Positions 22,532 to 35,232 of a stretch of DNA of 64,000 bases are shown here, one piece after another. The notes under the pieces are model-generated. The model was given only the letters and a program-made list of their open reading frames with translations, ran no database searches and was not told the origin of the DNA. Numbering within the stretch: the first letter of the stretch is position 1; every line of letters begins with the position of its first letter. The stretch is from Rusavskia elegans (Eukaryota > Ascomycota > Lecanoromycetes > Teloschistales > Teloschistaceae). Made by a program: the position numbers and the translations under genes. The stretch spans positions 114,474 through 178,473 of the forward strand of contig SAUG01000125.1 of the NCBI GenBank assembly GCA_011316305.1, given 5' to 3'.

Positions 22532-24277
22532 ATGGCCTCCAATGTAATTACGGCCGAGGAAAAGCCAGAGGATCCCAATCCTCATAATATCAATGATGAG
22601 ATGGTCTATTCAATCTTCGGCAAGACATCCAAACGCTGGATATCAGTTGCAGCGTCGTTCTCCGCTATGTTCTCCGGTCTCAGCAGCTTCATCTACTACC
22701 CGGCCGTCACCCCCATTGCAGAAGATCTCCACACATCAATCGAACTGGTCAACCTGACGATAACTTCGTACTTGATCGTCTCAGGGCTCGCCCCATCCAT
22801 CATCGGTGATCTGGCCGACCGAACAGGCCGCCGGCCTCTTTACATCGGGACGTTCACCATTTACTTTGCAGCAAACATTGGGCTCGCGTTGCAGGACTCC
22901 TACGCTGCGCTATTCATATTACGAATGCTTCAGAGCGCTGGAAGCTCTGGTCAGTCCTCCATCTCCAATTAGGGTCGAGGTGCTGATCGCGTCTTCATAG
23001 GCACTATCACTCTGGCATACGGAGTCCTAGCCGACATAGCTCCACCCGCAGAACGGGGTTGGTATGTGGGAGTACTGATGGGCTTGTAATTTCACTCACC
23101 TCCATGATACAGCCATCTCTAACGGATCCGCATAGCACGAACACCGCTCCAAGCCTAGGGCCAATTCTAGGCGGTGTCGTTGCTCAGCGCCTGGGCTGGC
23201 GTTGGATATTCTGGCTGCTCGCAATCCTTTCAGGCTGTCAGCTGCTAAGCATGACACTCTTCTTTCCGGAAACCGCAAGAAAAGTTGTCGGGAATGGATC
23301 ATTGAGCCCTCGAGGTTTGAATAAGACCATGGGTGACTATCTGCGGAGTCGGAGGATACCAGTTACTACGCCCGGCCTAACAGCACCAAGAACTTCCTTC
23401 TACTGGCCGAATCCATTAGCAGGCTTGTCAATTGTAATGGATAAGAAGTCTGCGCTGACTATGGTGATTGGAGGCATCTTTTACACCGTTTTCAGCTGTT
23501 TGGCTGCATCACTTTCGACAATCTGCATCGATCGGTATGATCTGAACTATCTCGAAGCAGGTCTGATATATTTGCCTGCTGGAATTGGTGGGGTTCTTGC
23601 TGCGTATTCAACAGGCAAGTGCAGATCGTGCTCGCCATTGGCCATGCTCTGGGACTGAGAATAAGCCTTTGCAGGGAGATTGCTCGATCATGACTACCAA
23701 CGAACAGCGAAGAAGTACGGCATCGAGATCAATCGGTTGTCTGGTGACGATATGTCCGCTTTTCCGATTGAGGAAGCCCGGCTCAGAAGCAGCTGGTTGC
23801 CAGCTTTAATCAGCATTATTGCCGCCGTCGGTTATGGGTGGGCTTTACAAACGGCGACCGTGAAAATCTGCTCAATGGATCGTGCTAGTAAGAAAGGTAC
23901 TAATCGCTAGCAGCATATCGCGGTTCTCTTGACTCTACAGTTCTTTACCGGAAGTACGATGGTCGCCCTGTTCACGGTAGTCGGCATGACGGTCCGGGGA
24001 AACCTATCAGGCTGGCTGACTTTTCCTATAGATGTGTGGAACGCTTCTGACGGACCTTAATCAAGAAACCCCAGCATCAGCGCAAGCTGCGTACAACTTG
24101 ATCCGGTGCGCCTTGGCTGCTGCCGGTATCGCAGCACTCGATCCAATAATTGATGCACTGGACGTCGGATGGTGCTTCACCTTGTATGCTGGGTTTTGCC
24201 TCGGCACATTGCCACTGGTGGTTGTGTTGCGAAAGCTTGGGAGTCAGCGGAGGAGCAGTAGCCAAATAGACCCTTAG
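22532..24277 (+). CDS. DHA1-family MFS multidrug-type transporter
   Basis: Six exons: 22532-22949, 23001-23085, 23136-23614, 23675-23859, 23914-23976 and 24032-24277; product 491 residues, twelve predicted spans. Markers of the DHA1 (Qdr/Dtr-like) drug:H+ antiporters are clear: LSSFIYYPAVTPIAEDLHTS in span 1, GDLADRTGRRPLY in loop 2-3, SLGPILGGVVAQRLGWRW (motif C) in span 5, FFPETARKVVG after span 6, and the long central loop ending LLDHDYQRTAKKYGIE. Such pumps export organic compounds across the plasma membrane and often accompany metabolite clusters. The intron after exon 3 has a consensus GC donor (ACAG|GCAAGT, 23615-23674). The 3' end faces the end of the STAND gene 45 bp away. Confidence 0.88.
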
Positions 24278-24322
24278 CTTAGAGTACATCTCTTTTCTGT
24301 CCAGTCCCAATCTTTGCCTTCT

Positions 24323-27300
24323 TCAACGATGATCCCATTGATGCCCTGATCGAGGAGAATCGATATGGTTCTCGAGCACAGGAGAACACCAGTGTGGTTC
24401 TGTCCGCGACATAGCGGCATCGCCGTCCATGCTGAAGACAACTCGATCCTCGAAATCAAGGCCACGATGGAAGACTGCGATACCATTCTTCCTCACCAAT
24501 ACGATGGCCCCTTTTGCGGTTACAGCAAAGATGAGCTCTCCACTGCAGTGCCAACCGTAAGGGATAAAGAAATGCCTTGTGTAAGCTCTCTCCTTGGCCG
24601 TTTTCTCTACACCAATAGAGCAAATCCAACCACGTTGATCAAGAAAAAGCAGAAGCAGCTTGTGAAATCCAATGACCATCTTCACTTGGTTGGCTATTTG
24701 GTCAAAGTTTGTAGTGTCCTTGAAAATCGGATCTTGAGCTGTCGTTGCCGATGTTGACGCAGACCACAATCGCAGTCGCGCCAAACTTTGACCACCAGGG
24801 GAGTCGCGGAAGTGTGCGCAGACGATTGATCCTTGCGAAGATATCTTCATGCTGACGACTGGAGGGTAATCACCTGCTTCCAGAGAAGTCCGTGAAATCG
24901 CGGAGAGTGGACTTTCTTCCAGCGTTTTCCAATCAAAGCACTTGATCTGACCATCAACAGCGAGCAGCAAGCCGTGGGCGCTCGAGCTACAATCGATCCA
25001 CTGCCATGATTGGCGGCCATTAGCATTTCGGCTTGCAAGCTGATGACCATCACTTTTCCAGACCAGATCGGACGATGATGTTGAGACAAGCAGCTTCGTC
25101 CCACTGGAATGGAAAAGCACTTGCCGGACAGCATGACCGATGGATTGATCTAGAGAGGGAGGCTCCGCAACTCTCTTGTCTGAACCTTTGCCTGATATCT
25201 TCCTGACTTGGATACGGCTGGAGCGGTCGACGCTGGCCAAAACAGCTTCTCGGTGGTTCCATTCGAGAAGCAGAATTGCGGCATTTGCAGCATGTCTATA
25301 GAGCTCTTGCATTTGCCGGCCAGTCTTCACCTCGTAGACGACAACAGATCCACTCTCCTTGCCGCAAAACAGGAGGTCACCCCCATCACTAACTATAGCT
25401 GTGATGGCCTCACTGTCGTCTAATAGTCGAGTCCCAACTGTCTCTACATCACCTATCACGCCTTCACTACAGTACTCGCTCGAGCCGTCGCCAGTGGCCG
25501 TCTGACGGACGATAGCTGATGGTTCCCATACATTGCAGTGATCGCGTCGAATGTCGAAAAATCTGACATTATTGCTCGCGAAGGTGATTGCACGAATGTC
25601 AAAATCATTAACAGTACTGCGGTACAGAAGTCGCAAGGTCTCAAAGTCGAATATTTGTACTGTCCCGCTACTATCACCCGTGGCGAGCGTGGCGCCGTCC
25701 GAGGAAGCCGCGAGTGTGTGAGCATTGGCCTCCACCATTGCGCATTTTTTTTGATTCCAGGGGTCGAAGATCACTAGATCTCCGTCTTGGTAGGATGCCG
25801 CTGCCAGATTTACGTCCGGGTTTGGGTTGAAAACCATCGCTACGAGAAGTGGGCCTGGGTAGACATCTGGAGCGGATTTATGGAACTGGCCAATGAAACA
25901 CCTATCCTCCCAAATCCCATAAATTTATCGGTCTTTGTCGATAGCAGACGGCGAGCAGATTGAGCTCTCCACAAATTTGAGCATGACTGGGTGGGCGTTG
26001 GTAAGTACTGCTGTCGTCTTCGATCTGATCGGACACAAAGAATTTCTCAAGCTCTTCGCCAGCTTCGACACTCCAGCACGAAGTATAATTTGCGATTGTT
26101 GTTGCCATGAGGATCGTATCGTCCTCATTGAAGCCGAGGGCAAGAATTCTCGCTGTGATGTCGACAGCCCAGAGCCTAATTCCAGTAGTGGTATCCCATA
26201 GAGTGATGGTTTGTCGTCCTCCAGAGGCCAAGAGGACATTGGCCGAACCGAATACCAGGAATCGAACGGCTTCGGTACCATGTATCAATTGCCCGGCTTC
26301 CTGGCAAGTGCTCGTGTGGTAAAGTACAATACGCCCGTCAGATAGACCGGTCACGAAACGGTTGTCTCGACAAGCGATTGCTAGGACCTGAGATTCACGG
26401 AAATTGATACAGGAAAGTCGGTCATCCCACTCCAGCTCGGACTGTCCGACGATTTCCAAGCATCGCGGATACTCATGGTATTGTCTGTAGATGATTGAAT
26501 TCCGAGGACAAACGGGAGGAATGAGAAAATGTATTGAGGGCGGAGACGTAAGGAGGGGTCTACCGAAGTTTGTGACGATGTGTATGAGATCTTGAATCCA
26601 AGAACTAATGGCATGCACCTGCTGACCCAACGGGGGTTTGTACTTCGCCCTGCGTTCCATATAGGCCTTCAGATTTTTGGCAGTCTTGGTAAGGAAATAC
26701 AAATCGCCCCCCTCGGCAACTATCTCGATCCAGCTGAGGATATTCGCGTTGACGAACGAGCTAAGCGTGGCGATTTGACTATCATTCGACGATGATGAGC
26801 GAACAATATGCTCGGAAAAATAGACTGTGGCATATTCAGCAAAGACAGATCTTTTTGCAGCTCGGGCAGCTGATCCGCGTCGCCGATAACGAGACGACTT
26901 CAGTTCGTCGCTGCACAGATACTGCAAACAGACTTCTGCGAGGCGTGAATGTTCCTGAAGTCTGTCGATGGCAAAGTCCGACACTAAGCCGTCTTGCGTC
27001 AGAAAAGCTCGTACAGTTTGGTGTATAATTTGGACCCTGGAATTCCTGTCGACATGAACAAGGTGGCCACAAACAGATTCCACTGTTCTTTCGAGACGAG
27101 GCACAACCTCTCCGAGATCGAGCCTAATCGCTTCTTTCAGCTCTTCTACCGTTAACGGTCGCACTGCGCAAACGGTCCAGCGAAGGATGGCTTGTGCTAG
27201 CTTTCTGTTGCGTGGCATCATAGCCATGGTGTCTAAAATTCTGGTGTACAAGCTATCCATCTCGCTGGGAACGCTATCAAGGACCTCTTGTATTTGTTGT

Positions 27301-29373
27301 TCGCTGTGAGTTGTCTCCAATTCTTTAAGTACTAACACTACCCAGAGAAAGCAACCGTTCGATTTGTGGAGGATCTTGGCGATGAGATCTTTGCATGCGA
27401 TCGGGTCGTCTATAGGTAGGAATCGGGCACTAGCTTCCAGTATGCACCGTATGTCGTGGTAGGAAACCTCTGCAGTTACTTCCATTGCGGAAACCAGAAG
27501 TCTTTCTTGCAGCAAAAGAGTCTGAATGGCAGATGAAGGACGACTCGTGATAAAAACTCGAAGGGGTATGTTCTTGTCGATTTTTGCTAACATTGGCAGA
27601 AAGCAAGCAAAATCCGCACACTCGTCTAAGGCATCGATGACCCAAAAGTATGGCTGATGAAAATCTGTACGGAAGACACGAGACAGGAATATCGAGCGCC
27701 ACAGTGTGCGCTCGTCGTCTGCATCAACGAGCACTCCATTGTCGTGCATCGCGAGTATCTCGGATCGAATGTGAGGATTCGTGGATGCCATCTGGTATGC
27801 GAACGATCGTAGCATAGAGGCGACGGAGGACTTTGACTTGTCTCCATGCTTGAAGAAGAAGTAGCTGCAATCGAGATTGCAATTATAGAATTCTTTGATG
27901 GCATGTGCGGCGAGAGTGGATTTCCCCGTGGCTGGCTTACCGCTCAGCCATAAGAGCTTTGGCGCACCTTCAACACCGGCTCTCCAAGACTTGTAATCCG
28001 TATCATTGGTAAGCCACTGACAAGTGCCATCCAATTGTCTGTCAAGCACAGTTGCTAGGTCGTTGTCGGGCATATCGCCTTGATTTAAATATCCTGCCAA
28101 TGCCTTCATTGTGTTATTGTAATCCTCTTGAGTTGCAGCCAGCCCTGAGTCTTGTAAGTTCTTTATCGCTAGCTCCGATACCCAAACACATGCATGCACA
28201 TACATTCTCTTTCAATTTGATCGATCGTAGAAACAAAGGCGTTGCGCAGTGTGATGTAGTTGCTGTCCAAAGTATCTTTGAATTTACAGACGTGTCGATG
28301 ATCAGCATTGAGTAACTGGACTCGTTCCTCCGGGAGACCTGAAATCAAGGAGTAAGCCTTAGGTCACCCTCGTGCACACATAGAGTAATATGGCTTCGAG
28401 ATGGAACTTGGAAGATTCGATACCTAAAATAGCAGAATCTTTCTCCACAATCAATGCTTGGCTCATGCCTAGATTGGTTTTCACCGACTCGTAGAACGAC
28501 CACAAGTGCAGTTTCTGGACTATGTGACGGAAGTCGTCGTTGATAGCCTGTATGGCCCCGGAATTTGGGATGAGGTCGTTGATATATTCTTTCCCACTCA
28601 AGGTCATCGAAGCCTTGATCACTCTATGGAGGAGTTGAGCACTATCGGCTCCACGGTGTGGCGTGGCCAGGAAGTAGATAGAATGGAAGCGAGAGGCCAG
28701 GTCCTGATGATTCGGGTCATGTCTAGCGAGGATGCACGCCTTCGCCAGTCGTTAGCCTACGGTGGGAGGAGGATGCAGAGAGAGAGGATCACCTTTTTAA
28801 TCACCAGGCCACCCATGCTGTGGCCAATGAAAACAATTGGATTCTTGCAACACATGAGTACAGATAGGTCGCCTAAACCCCAACAGCCACTCACATTGGT
28901 ACCATCTTGTATGTACGGTGAAGTCTTTAGATCTCCAAGTAGAGCACTGCCGAAATCATGGATGTTGAGTACACTGCCTCTCTTTTCGCCCCAATCTGAG
29001 TTGTAGCCATAAGTGTGGAGGCGCACATGTCTGAACCTAGGCTCCAATGGAAGCCATTGCTTTGGCCAGAAAAGCGAAGGGTCCTCAGAGTAACTCCATG
29101 TCTTGCGCGAGCCGCCACGCAATCCATGGACCTGTATTTGCACCGATGAGCGTGACGCCAAAGAGACAACATTGGTATCGTACGTACGAAAATGAAATCG
29201 ACAATTGGTTCTGGAGGCTCGTAGAGAAGGTTGAGTCCGAACGAGCCGCGGATCTGGTCGGCAGATTCGCCCGTGGAAAGACCGTTCGCCAAGATGCTCA
29301 ACCGTCGCTCGAGAAATGAGCCCCGGCTCGATGCACGACTGACATTGCGAAGAAGCTTGTTCTCAGGTTTGAT
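24323..29373 (-). CDS. Lipase-NACHT-WD40 STAND (NLR-like) protein, with one frame break
   Basis: Exons in coding order: 29188-29373, 28793-29131, 28424-28739, 28204-28338 and 24323-28168; a short first exon (29432-29440 or longer, ending MDR) is likely. The N-terminal part is an alpha/beta-hydrolase of PGAP1/DUF676 type: FVHGLRGGSRKTWS, nucleophile GHSMGG, and LATPHRGAD. Next comes LNADHRHVCKF, then a NACHT NTPase with Walker A GKPATGKS (about residue 400) and Walker B YFWVIDALDE (about 490), and FITSRPS. The C-terminal ~900 residues contain WD-like repeats (ASGGRQTITLWDTTTG, GDSSGTVQIFDFETL). Such proteins act as fungal self/non-self or immune-type receptors (HET-E relatives). The frame stops after NLWDLGG at 25902; dropping one G of the G3 run (25909-25911) reads DLEDRCFIGQF and opens the rest, giving 1,606 residues over the listed exons. 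Confidence 0.85.
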
Positions 29374-29928
29374 CTGCACATGAATATAAGATCAGCGAGC
29401 TCCACAACATGAGTGGAGAGTAGGACTATACTCGATCCATCAGCCTGATACCCTTGATGCATTCGGAAGTATTCTCAAGGCGAACTGCCTCCAGGATATC
29501 TGAAGTCCTCCCGCAACATTGATCGGCGAATCTTGAAGCACTCCTGCGTCTTAATGTCTGTTGCGATGTTGTATCGTCAAGACAGCGAGACCAATTGTAA
29601 ATTGAGCTGCAGGTCGCTTCATCATGTCAAAAATCAATCCAACGAGGGGCGTACAGCAACAGATACCTCGAGAACGGATGTCGTTTTACCGATTGCTCAG
29701 GCCGCTAAGTACATCCTTGCACCCCAACAGAATGGAAGAAACAACCGGACAATCAGCTTGCCAATTTTGGTGATATAGCCTCGTCAACTGCATAATCGGC
29801 TTGTCACATACGGTAGCATACGCCGAAGTAATCCAGACCCCACTCGGCTCGATGATAAGTTGCCTTGGACACCCCCCAAATATGTGTCTCTCAGCTCTCG
29901 AGAGGCATTCCTACCAGCAAACAGAACC
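29374..29928. promoter_or_regulatory. Divergent promoter region
   Basis: Separates the STAND gene (leftwards) from the kinase gene (rightwards). On the minus strand 29432-29614 is open and reads ...SDILEAVRLENTSECIKGIR then LMDR, a plausible 5' coding exon of the STAND protein, but no start codon is evident. Confidence 0.4.
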
Positions 29929-31201
29929 ATGGAAGCGACTACAAGCAGTGATGTGGACATCGATGAGCATGTACTGGCCAGTGAGACTTTTGCCAGACAA
30001 TTACATAATGGTCGCTAACGGTATCCCCGGAGCAGAATTGCCAGAAGGAGCAAAGATACTGTCGATCTCACCGTCTGGGACAAGCGCATGGGTTCAAACC
30101 GTACGCATCGACGTCCAGCTGAATGATGGTAATATAAAGACATACTTCAAAAAGGTGCGCAAATTGCCATGAGCTTGACTCGTCCCCACAAGCTGAGTGT
30201 GCAGGGGGCTCTTGGAGATCGCGGTCGTGAGATGATGCGAGGCACGTTTGAATCCGAAAAGACGCTGTACCTTTTTGCTTCCAACAATGTTCCAAAGCCA
30301 CTGGCCTGGGGAACATACAAGAAGGAACCCGACAAACATTTTTATATGTGCGACTTCTATGACATGACAGACGACCTGCCAGATATTCAAAAGTTTTGTG
30401 CAATTGTGGCAAAAATTCACCTGGACAGTATGGGAAAATCACCCTTCAACAAATATGGATTCCAAATCACAACGCACTTAGCATATGTCGACAATGACAA
30501 CTCGTGGAGCGACTCCTGGGAAGAATGGTATGCGAGAGCTTTGAAGAGGATGCTTGATGAAGAGGAAAAATCGCATGGCCCAGAAGAAGAGTTAGCCATA
30601 CTCACAACGGCAATGTTCGAGAAAGTCATTCCACGCCTTCTCAGGCCATTGGAGACGGGTGGGCATGAGATACAACCGTGCCTTATCCATTCGGACCTGT
30701 GGCCGGGGAATGTGAAACCAGATGCTGTGACCGACGAACCCATCATCTTTGATTCATGCGCCTTTTGGGGGCACAACGAAGGTTTGCCCCTGCACGCTTC
30801 CTCCCAGCTGATGTTTCGAGACTGACAATCCCACAGCGGATCTCGGATCATGGCGCGCCCCTCGTTATAGGCTGGGCCGCTCATACATGAAAGAGTACCA
30901 CAATCATATCCCAATTTCTGCTCCCGTGGAGGACTGGGATGACCGCAATGCCCTGTATGCAATGTGAGTCCCACTGGCGTTGACATTTCGACAATTCGCG
31001 GTCCTATGCTGACTCTTATAGGCGTTACGATTTGCTGCATTCTGCGTTGTTCCCAAAAGAACCCAAATTTCGCAGAGCGTAGGTAGGCATTCAGGATTGT
31101 TCGGGACACTTGCTTACAGGCCTTCCAGAGCTATGGATGAGATGAAACGTCTCGTCGACAAGTACCCAGGCGGTTACGAGGCGATAACCGATGTAGCTTG
31201 A
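29929..31201 (+). CDS. Fructosamine-3-kinase-like protein
   Basis: Six exons: 29929-29980, 30036-30154, 30205-30781, 30837-30963, 31022-31078 and 31120-31201; 337 residues. The product follows the fructosamine/ketosamine kinase family (APH-like fold): PEGAKILSISPSGTSAWVQT at the nucleotide loop, MCDFYDMTDDLPD, catalytic loop LIHSDLWPGNVKPD (HxDLWxGN), then IIFDSCAFWGHNEADLGSWR in place of the metal-binding D-P-A..YGHxExDL. Fructosamine-3-kinases phosphorylate sugar adducts on proteins and so start their removal (protein deglycation). In filamentous fungi this family is expanded and many members have unknown substrates. The usual 'DPA' is 'DSC' here, so the metal-binding Asp is kept but its neighbours differ. 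The gene ends 190 bp before the RIP block. Confidence 0.85.
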
Positions 31202-32989
31202 ATAAAGCTCGGACGGTTTGCAAGGGGAAGGAGGCTTCCGGATTGCCTCAGTACTCCTCATATCAACAGTATCGTTATCGTCATGCCCAAATTTAACTAT
31301 GTATCCTTGCCCTGGCCAGGATTATAGACAGCTTGCTTGCCCGCGTTTAAGTCGTATCCTAGCTAGCCCTACTATAATCTAGCGTGAAAATAGCTAAAAT
31401 CTATAAGATAGTACGGCTTTAATAGATAATATAGCTATACGTATAATAATATAATTAAATATAGAAATTTTAAAGTTATATATTAAATACTATATATAAA
31501 TTATAGTATATTAGTATACGCGTATATAAATTCTATTATTCTATCTATTCTATCTACTAATCCTATAATAATAACTTTATTATTATAATATAAAGTAGAT
31601 ATAAAAGGAACCGTATATATAAATATTAGATATTTTTATATATATATATTAATAAAATTTCGTAGTCGAATAGTAAAAATTCTATTATTAGAAAATTAAA
31701 GATATATATATTTAAATCTTATATTTATCGATTTAGATTTTCTAATCTAAAGAATAATTTTCTATATAATAGTTTCGAGTAATAACGATAAAATAAATAA
31801 TTTTAAAATCTAATTTATAAATCTATATATTATAATATCGATAATATTTATATTATATAAAAAGTTCTAGCTAACACGTTATTTAAATAAAATCTAATAA
31901 AATCTTTTTTTACTAATATATTACTATAAAAGATATATATATATATAGCGAGTAAATAAAAAATAGTAATAGTTTATTAGAATATAATATTATTTCTTTT
32001 TCTCTATTTAATACGAATTCTATAGACTATATCTATAAAGTTTTTTTTCGAATTATATATCGAAATATACCTTTCGTATTATATATTTATATTTTTCTAT
32101 TTTAATTAATATATTAATTTTATATTAGCGTATCATATTTCTATATCGTTCGTTATTATTATTTATATTAGAATAGTTTTTAGCTTCGAAATTAGTATAT
32201 AATATACTAACTAGCTATTATAGTAAAAATTCTAATCTTTATTATTTTAATAGTACCGAAGATTATATATCTATTTATAGAGCTTAGATATTTCGTTAAT
32301 AGCGTCGCTATAGCGGAGTATTAAAATTTAGTAGTTATTTCGTAAAAAATATATTAGCCTATAATAGAAATTAGATTTATCTAATAAATAAAAAAATAAA
32401 AGAATAGAAAAAAGATTTTATTTAGATAATCGCGGTATATTTAGTAGATAGTAAAATCCTAATTCGAGAAATCTAATATCTAAAAAGCCGATTTAAAATA
32501 TATTATATTATAGGATAGATAGAGAAGCTTTAAAGTAATTTTATTAATACCCGAACGTATAGAAAGCTAGAGATTAGTCTTTTCGCTACTATTTAAAGGG
32601 GTATATAAAGCTATATATATATTTATTATTAATATTAATAGAGTTAAAAAAGGTTTATATAATTTTAGGTAGAGTAGATAAAGTTAAAAATCGTAAGTTA
32701 AATTATTAAAAAAAAGTTTTTTATTAGCTCGCTTTCTTTTCTAGAATTCAACCTTATAGTAGAACTTCGTATAAAATTCGACAACTAAAATAGGATTAGA
32801 ATTTTTAGTACTATTATATATAATTAATATCCTAGTATATAGAACTCTATAGATATAATTTTTAAAATAGATTAAACGTTTTCAAAAAATATAAAAATAT
32901 CTAAAATTAAATCGGATTTAAATTTAATATAGAATAGATAAAAATTTTAGATATTACGCCCGCGGATTTAGCGTTTTTTAATAGATAAT

Positions 32990-33203
32990 TTCGTATTTTA
33001 TATTTTATATTTATCGAAAACTTTTTTTCTTTAATTACTATTTTAAATTTTATATTGTATACTAACTATAAAAATTCTAAAGCTAAAACTCTTAGATATT
33101 ATAGCTCTATATTTATACTATTAGATTTAAAAATATCTAGTATATACGATAGGATTTAGATAAATAGTACCTTTTTAATATTATTTACCTCGATTTTAGA
33201 AAA
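32990..33203. repeat. Direct repeat copy 1 in RIP block
   Basis: Diverged direct repeat of 33274-33487, offset about 284 bp. Both copies start around CGTATTTTATA, share ATCGAAAACT and ATACTAACTAT, and end with the near-identical TAGTACCTTTTTAATATTAT followed by TTACCTCGAT. Differences are mostly C/T and G/A, as RIP would leave. May be a tandem duplication or two LTR fragments. Confidence 0.6.
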
Positions 33204-33273
33204 CGTTCCCCTGCGTTTTTATAACTAAAAGTTATTAGAAATAACTCTTTAGATAGGGCTAGCCCTACGAGAA

Positions 33274-33487
33274 TTCCGTATTTTATAAATAGTTTTATCG
33301 AAAACTCCTTTTTATTAACTACTACTTTTAATTATATATACTATACTAACTATATAAATATTATAACTTAAATTTTTAGATTTTATAGATATATATATAT
33401 AATATCCGACTTAAAAAAATCCAGTATATATAATCTAAATCGGGTAAATAGTACCTTTTTAATATTATTTACCTCGATCGTAGAAAA
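33274..33487. repeat. Direct repeat copy 2 in RIP block
   Basis: Partner of 32990-33203; see that entry for the shared words. This copy retains slightly more G+C at its edges. Confidence 0.6.
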
Positions 33488-35232
33488 TAGTCTACTACTA
33501 AAAAACGTTAGAGAATTCTTTTATCTAATAATTTATAAAATATTTATTTTAATTTTATATATAAATTCTAGTAACGTTACCGAGTTTATTATATATCTAA
33601 ATAGTCTATAATTATATCTAATAAATCTATAACTATTTTATATATAAATTCCGTTCGATTTTTATTATCGAAAGACGTTTCTAACTATTCTAGAATTTAA
33701 CGGGCCTTCTAGTCGCTTCTATCTAAACGTCGGCGTAAATCTATAAATCTTACTATAGTAAATAGCAGAATCTGCGTAGGAAATCTATTATAATTAAACG
33801 TACCTTTTAGTATAATACTACTAATATCCCGAATCCGTAAAATAGCTATATAGATAAAGCCGGCGGTAAAATTCTTTCTAGTTAAATCTAGTACGACTTT
33901 ATTTAAATATTAATCTCTGGCTTTTATATACTATAATAGCGAAAGTAAAGATTAGAAAAAACTATTTCTATTAGCTAATTTAATTTTTTAGCTCGATCTA
34001 CTATATTTACTATTCGATAGAAATAAATTATCAACTATTATAATTTTAGCCGAATTTACTTTTATATTAATTAAATTCTATAAAAACTATTACTAGCGGT
34101 ATTTAGAATAGATTCTATATACTATCGCCCTATAGAATCTAGTATACGATATTAATTATACTATTAACTAAGTTTTCCGTAATATTTATATTATATATAA
34201 ATATAATTCCAATATTTTTACTAAAAAGAAACTCGTTTTCTAAATATTTTATATTATCGAAATCGATCTATTTAAATTTATTACTACTATTTTAGATATA
34301 GATTTTAATAATAGATCTAGCGAAATTTTATAGCCGGCTTTTATTATAGCTACGAACGGCCTATTTAGTAGAATATAAATATAAAATATTATAGAAACTT
34401 ATACGATTATTAGCCGAAAGTCTAAATTCTAAATATATAATTAAAAACTCCTAGCTTTCGATTATTATAAAACTATTCCGGAATTAGCCTAATATATAGC
34501 GGAACTATTAAATTTCTAGAATAGTTTTCTAAATATATATATTTTTATCGAAGAAAATTATTTTTATAAAAATATTATAGGTATTTTTATCTACGATAAC
34601 CTTCGGTTTAATATTAGGCCTTACTAAAAAGTATATCGAAATATTTATAACTAGAACTAATTAAATAAAGTTACTATATAGTAGAATATTTATACTATTA
34701 AAATATTTATTAGATTTATCCTAAATCTGCCGAAGTCGCTAGTCGATAAAATAAAATAATTTAAAGCTAATTATAGATTTTTTAATAATAATAATAATAT
34801 TATAGTACTTTAATCGAAACTAGATTTCGCTAATTTAATTAACTATAAAAGAAATAAAAGATTTATTAACTAAAAATTTAAATAGTAAATAGAAAATTAA
34901 ATAGTTAATTAGAAAAATAGCTATATCTATAGAAACTATATAATAAATAGAATACTATACGAATAACCTATTATATTAATAGTATAAAAACTTTAGATAT
35001 ATAGTAATAATATTAATAACCTTGGATTTTCCGGTACCGATCTCGCTATCTAGATAGAGTAATAACTTCGATCTACTAGAATCGGAATAACTTTATATTA
35101 TTTTTTTAAAAACTTTATATTATCGGAAATTAAAATCTTCGGTACTATATCTATTAATAGTAAAAACTATTATTTTAGATTAAATTTAATACTATAATAC
35201 CGTATCTTTATTAGAATAAATAAAGTTAGCTT

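Noticed and set aside
25838..25901. Intron between the NACHT and WD parts of the STAND gene
   Set aside because: The region is coding in the downstream frame (RCFIGQFHKSAPDVYPGP) right up to the break, so no sequence is left over for an intron; a single extra G explains the change.
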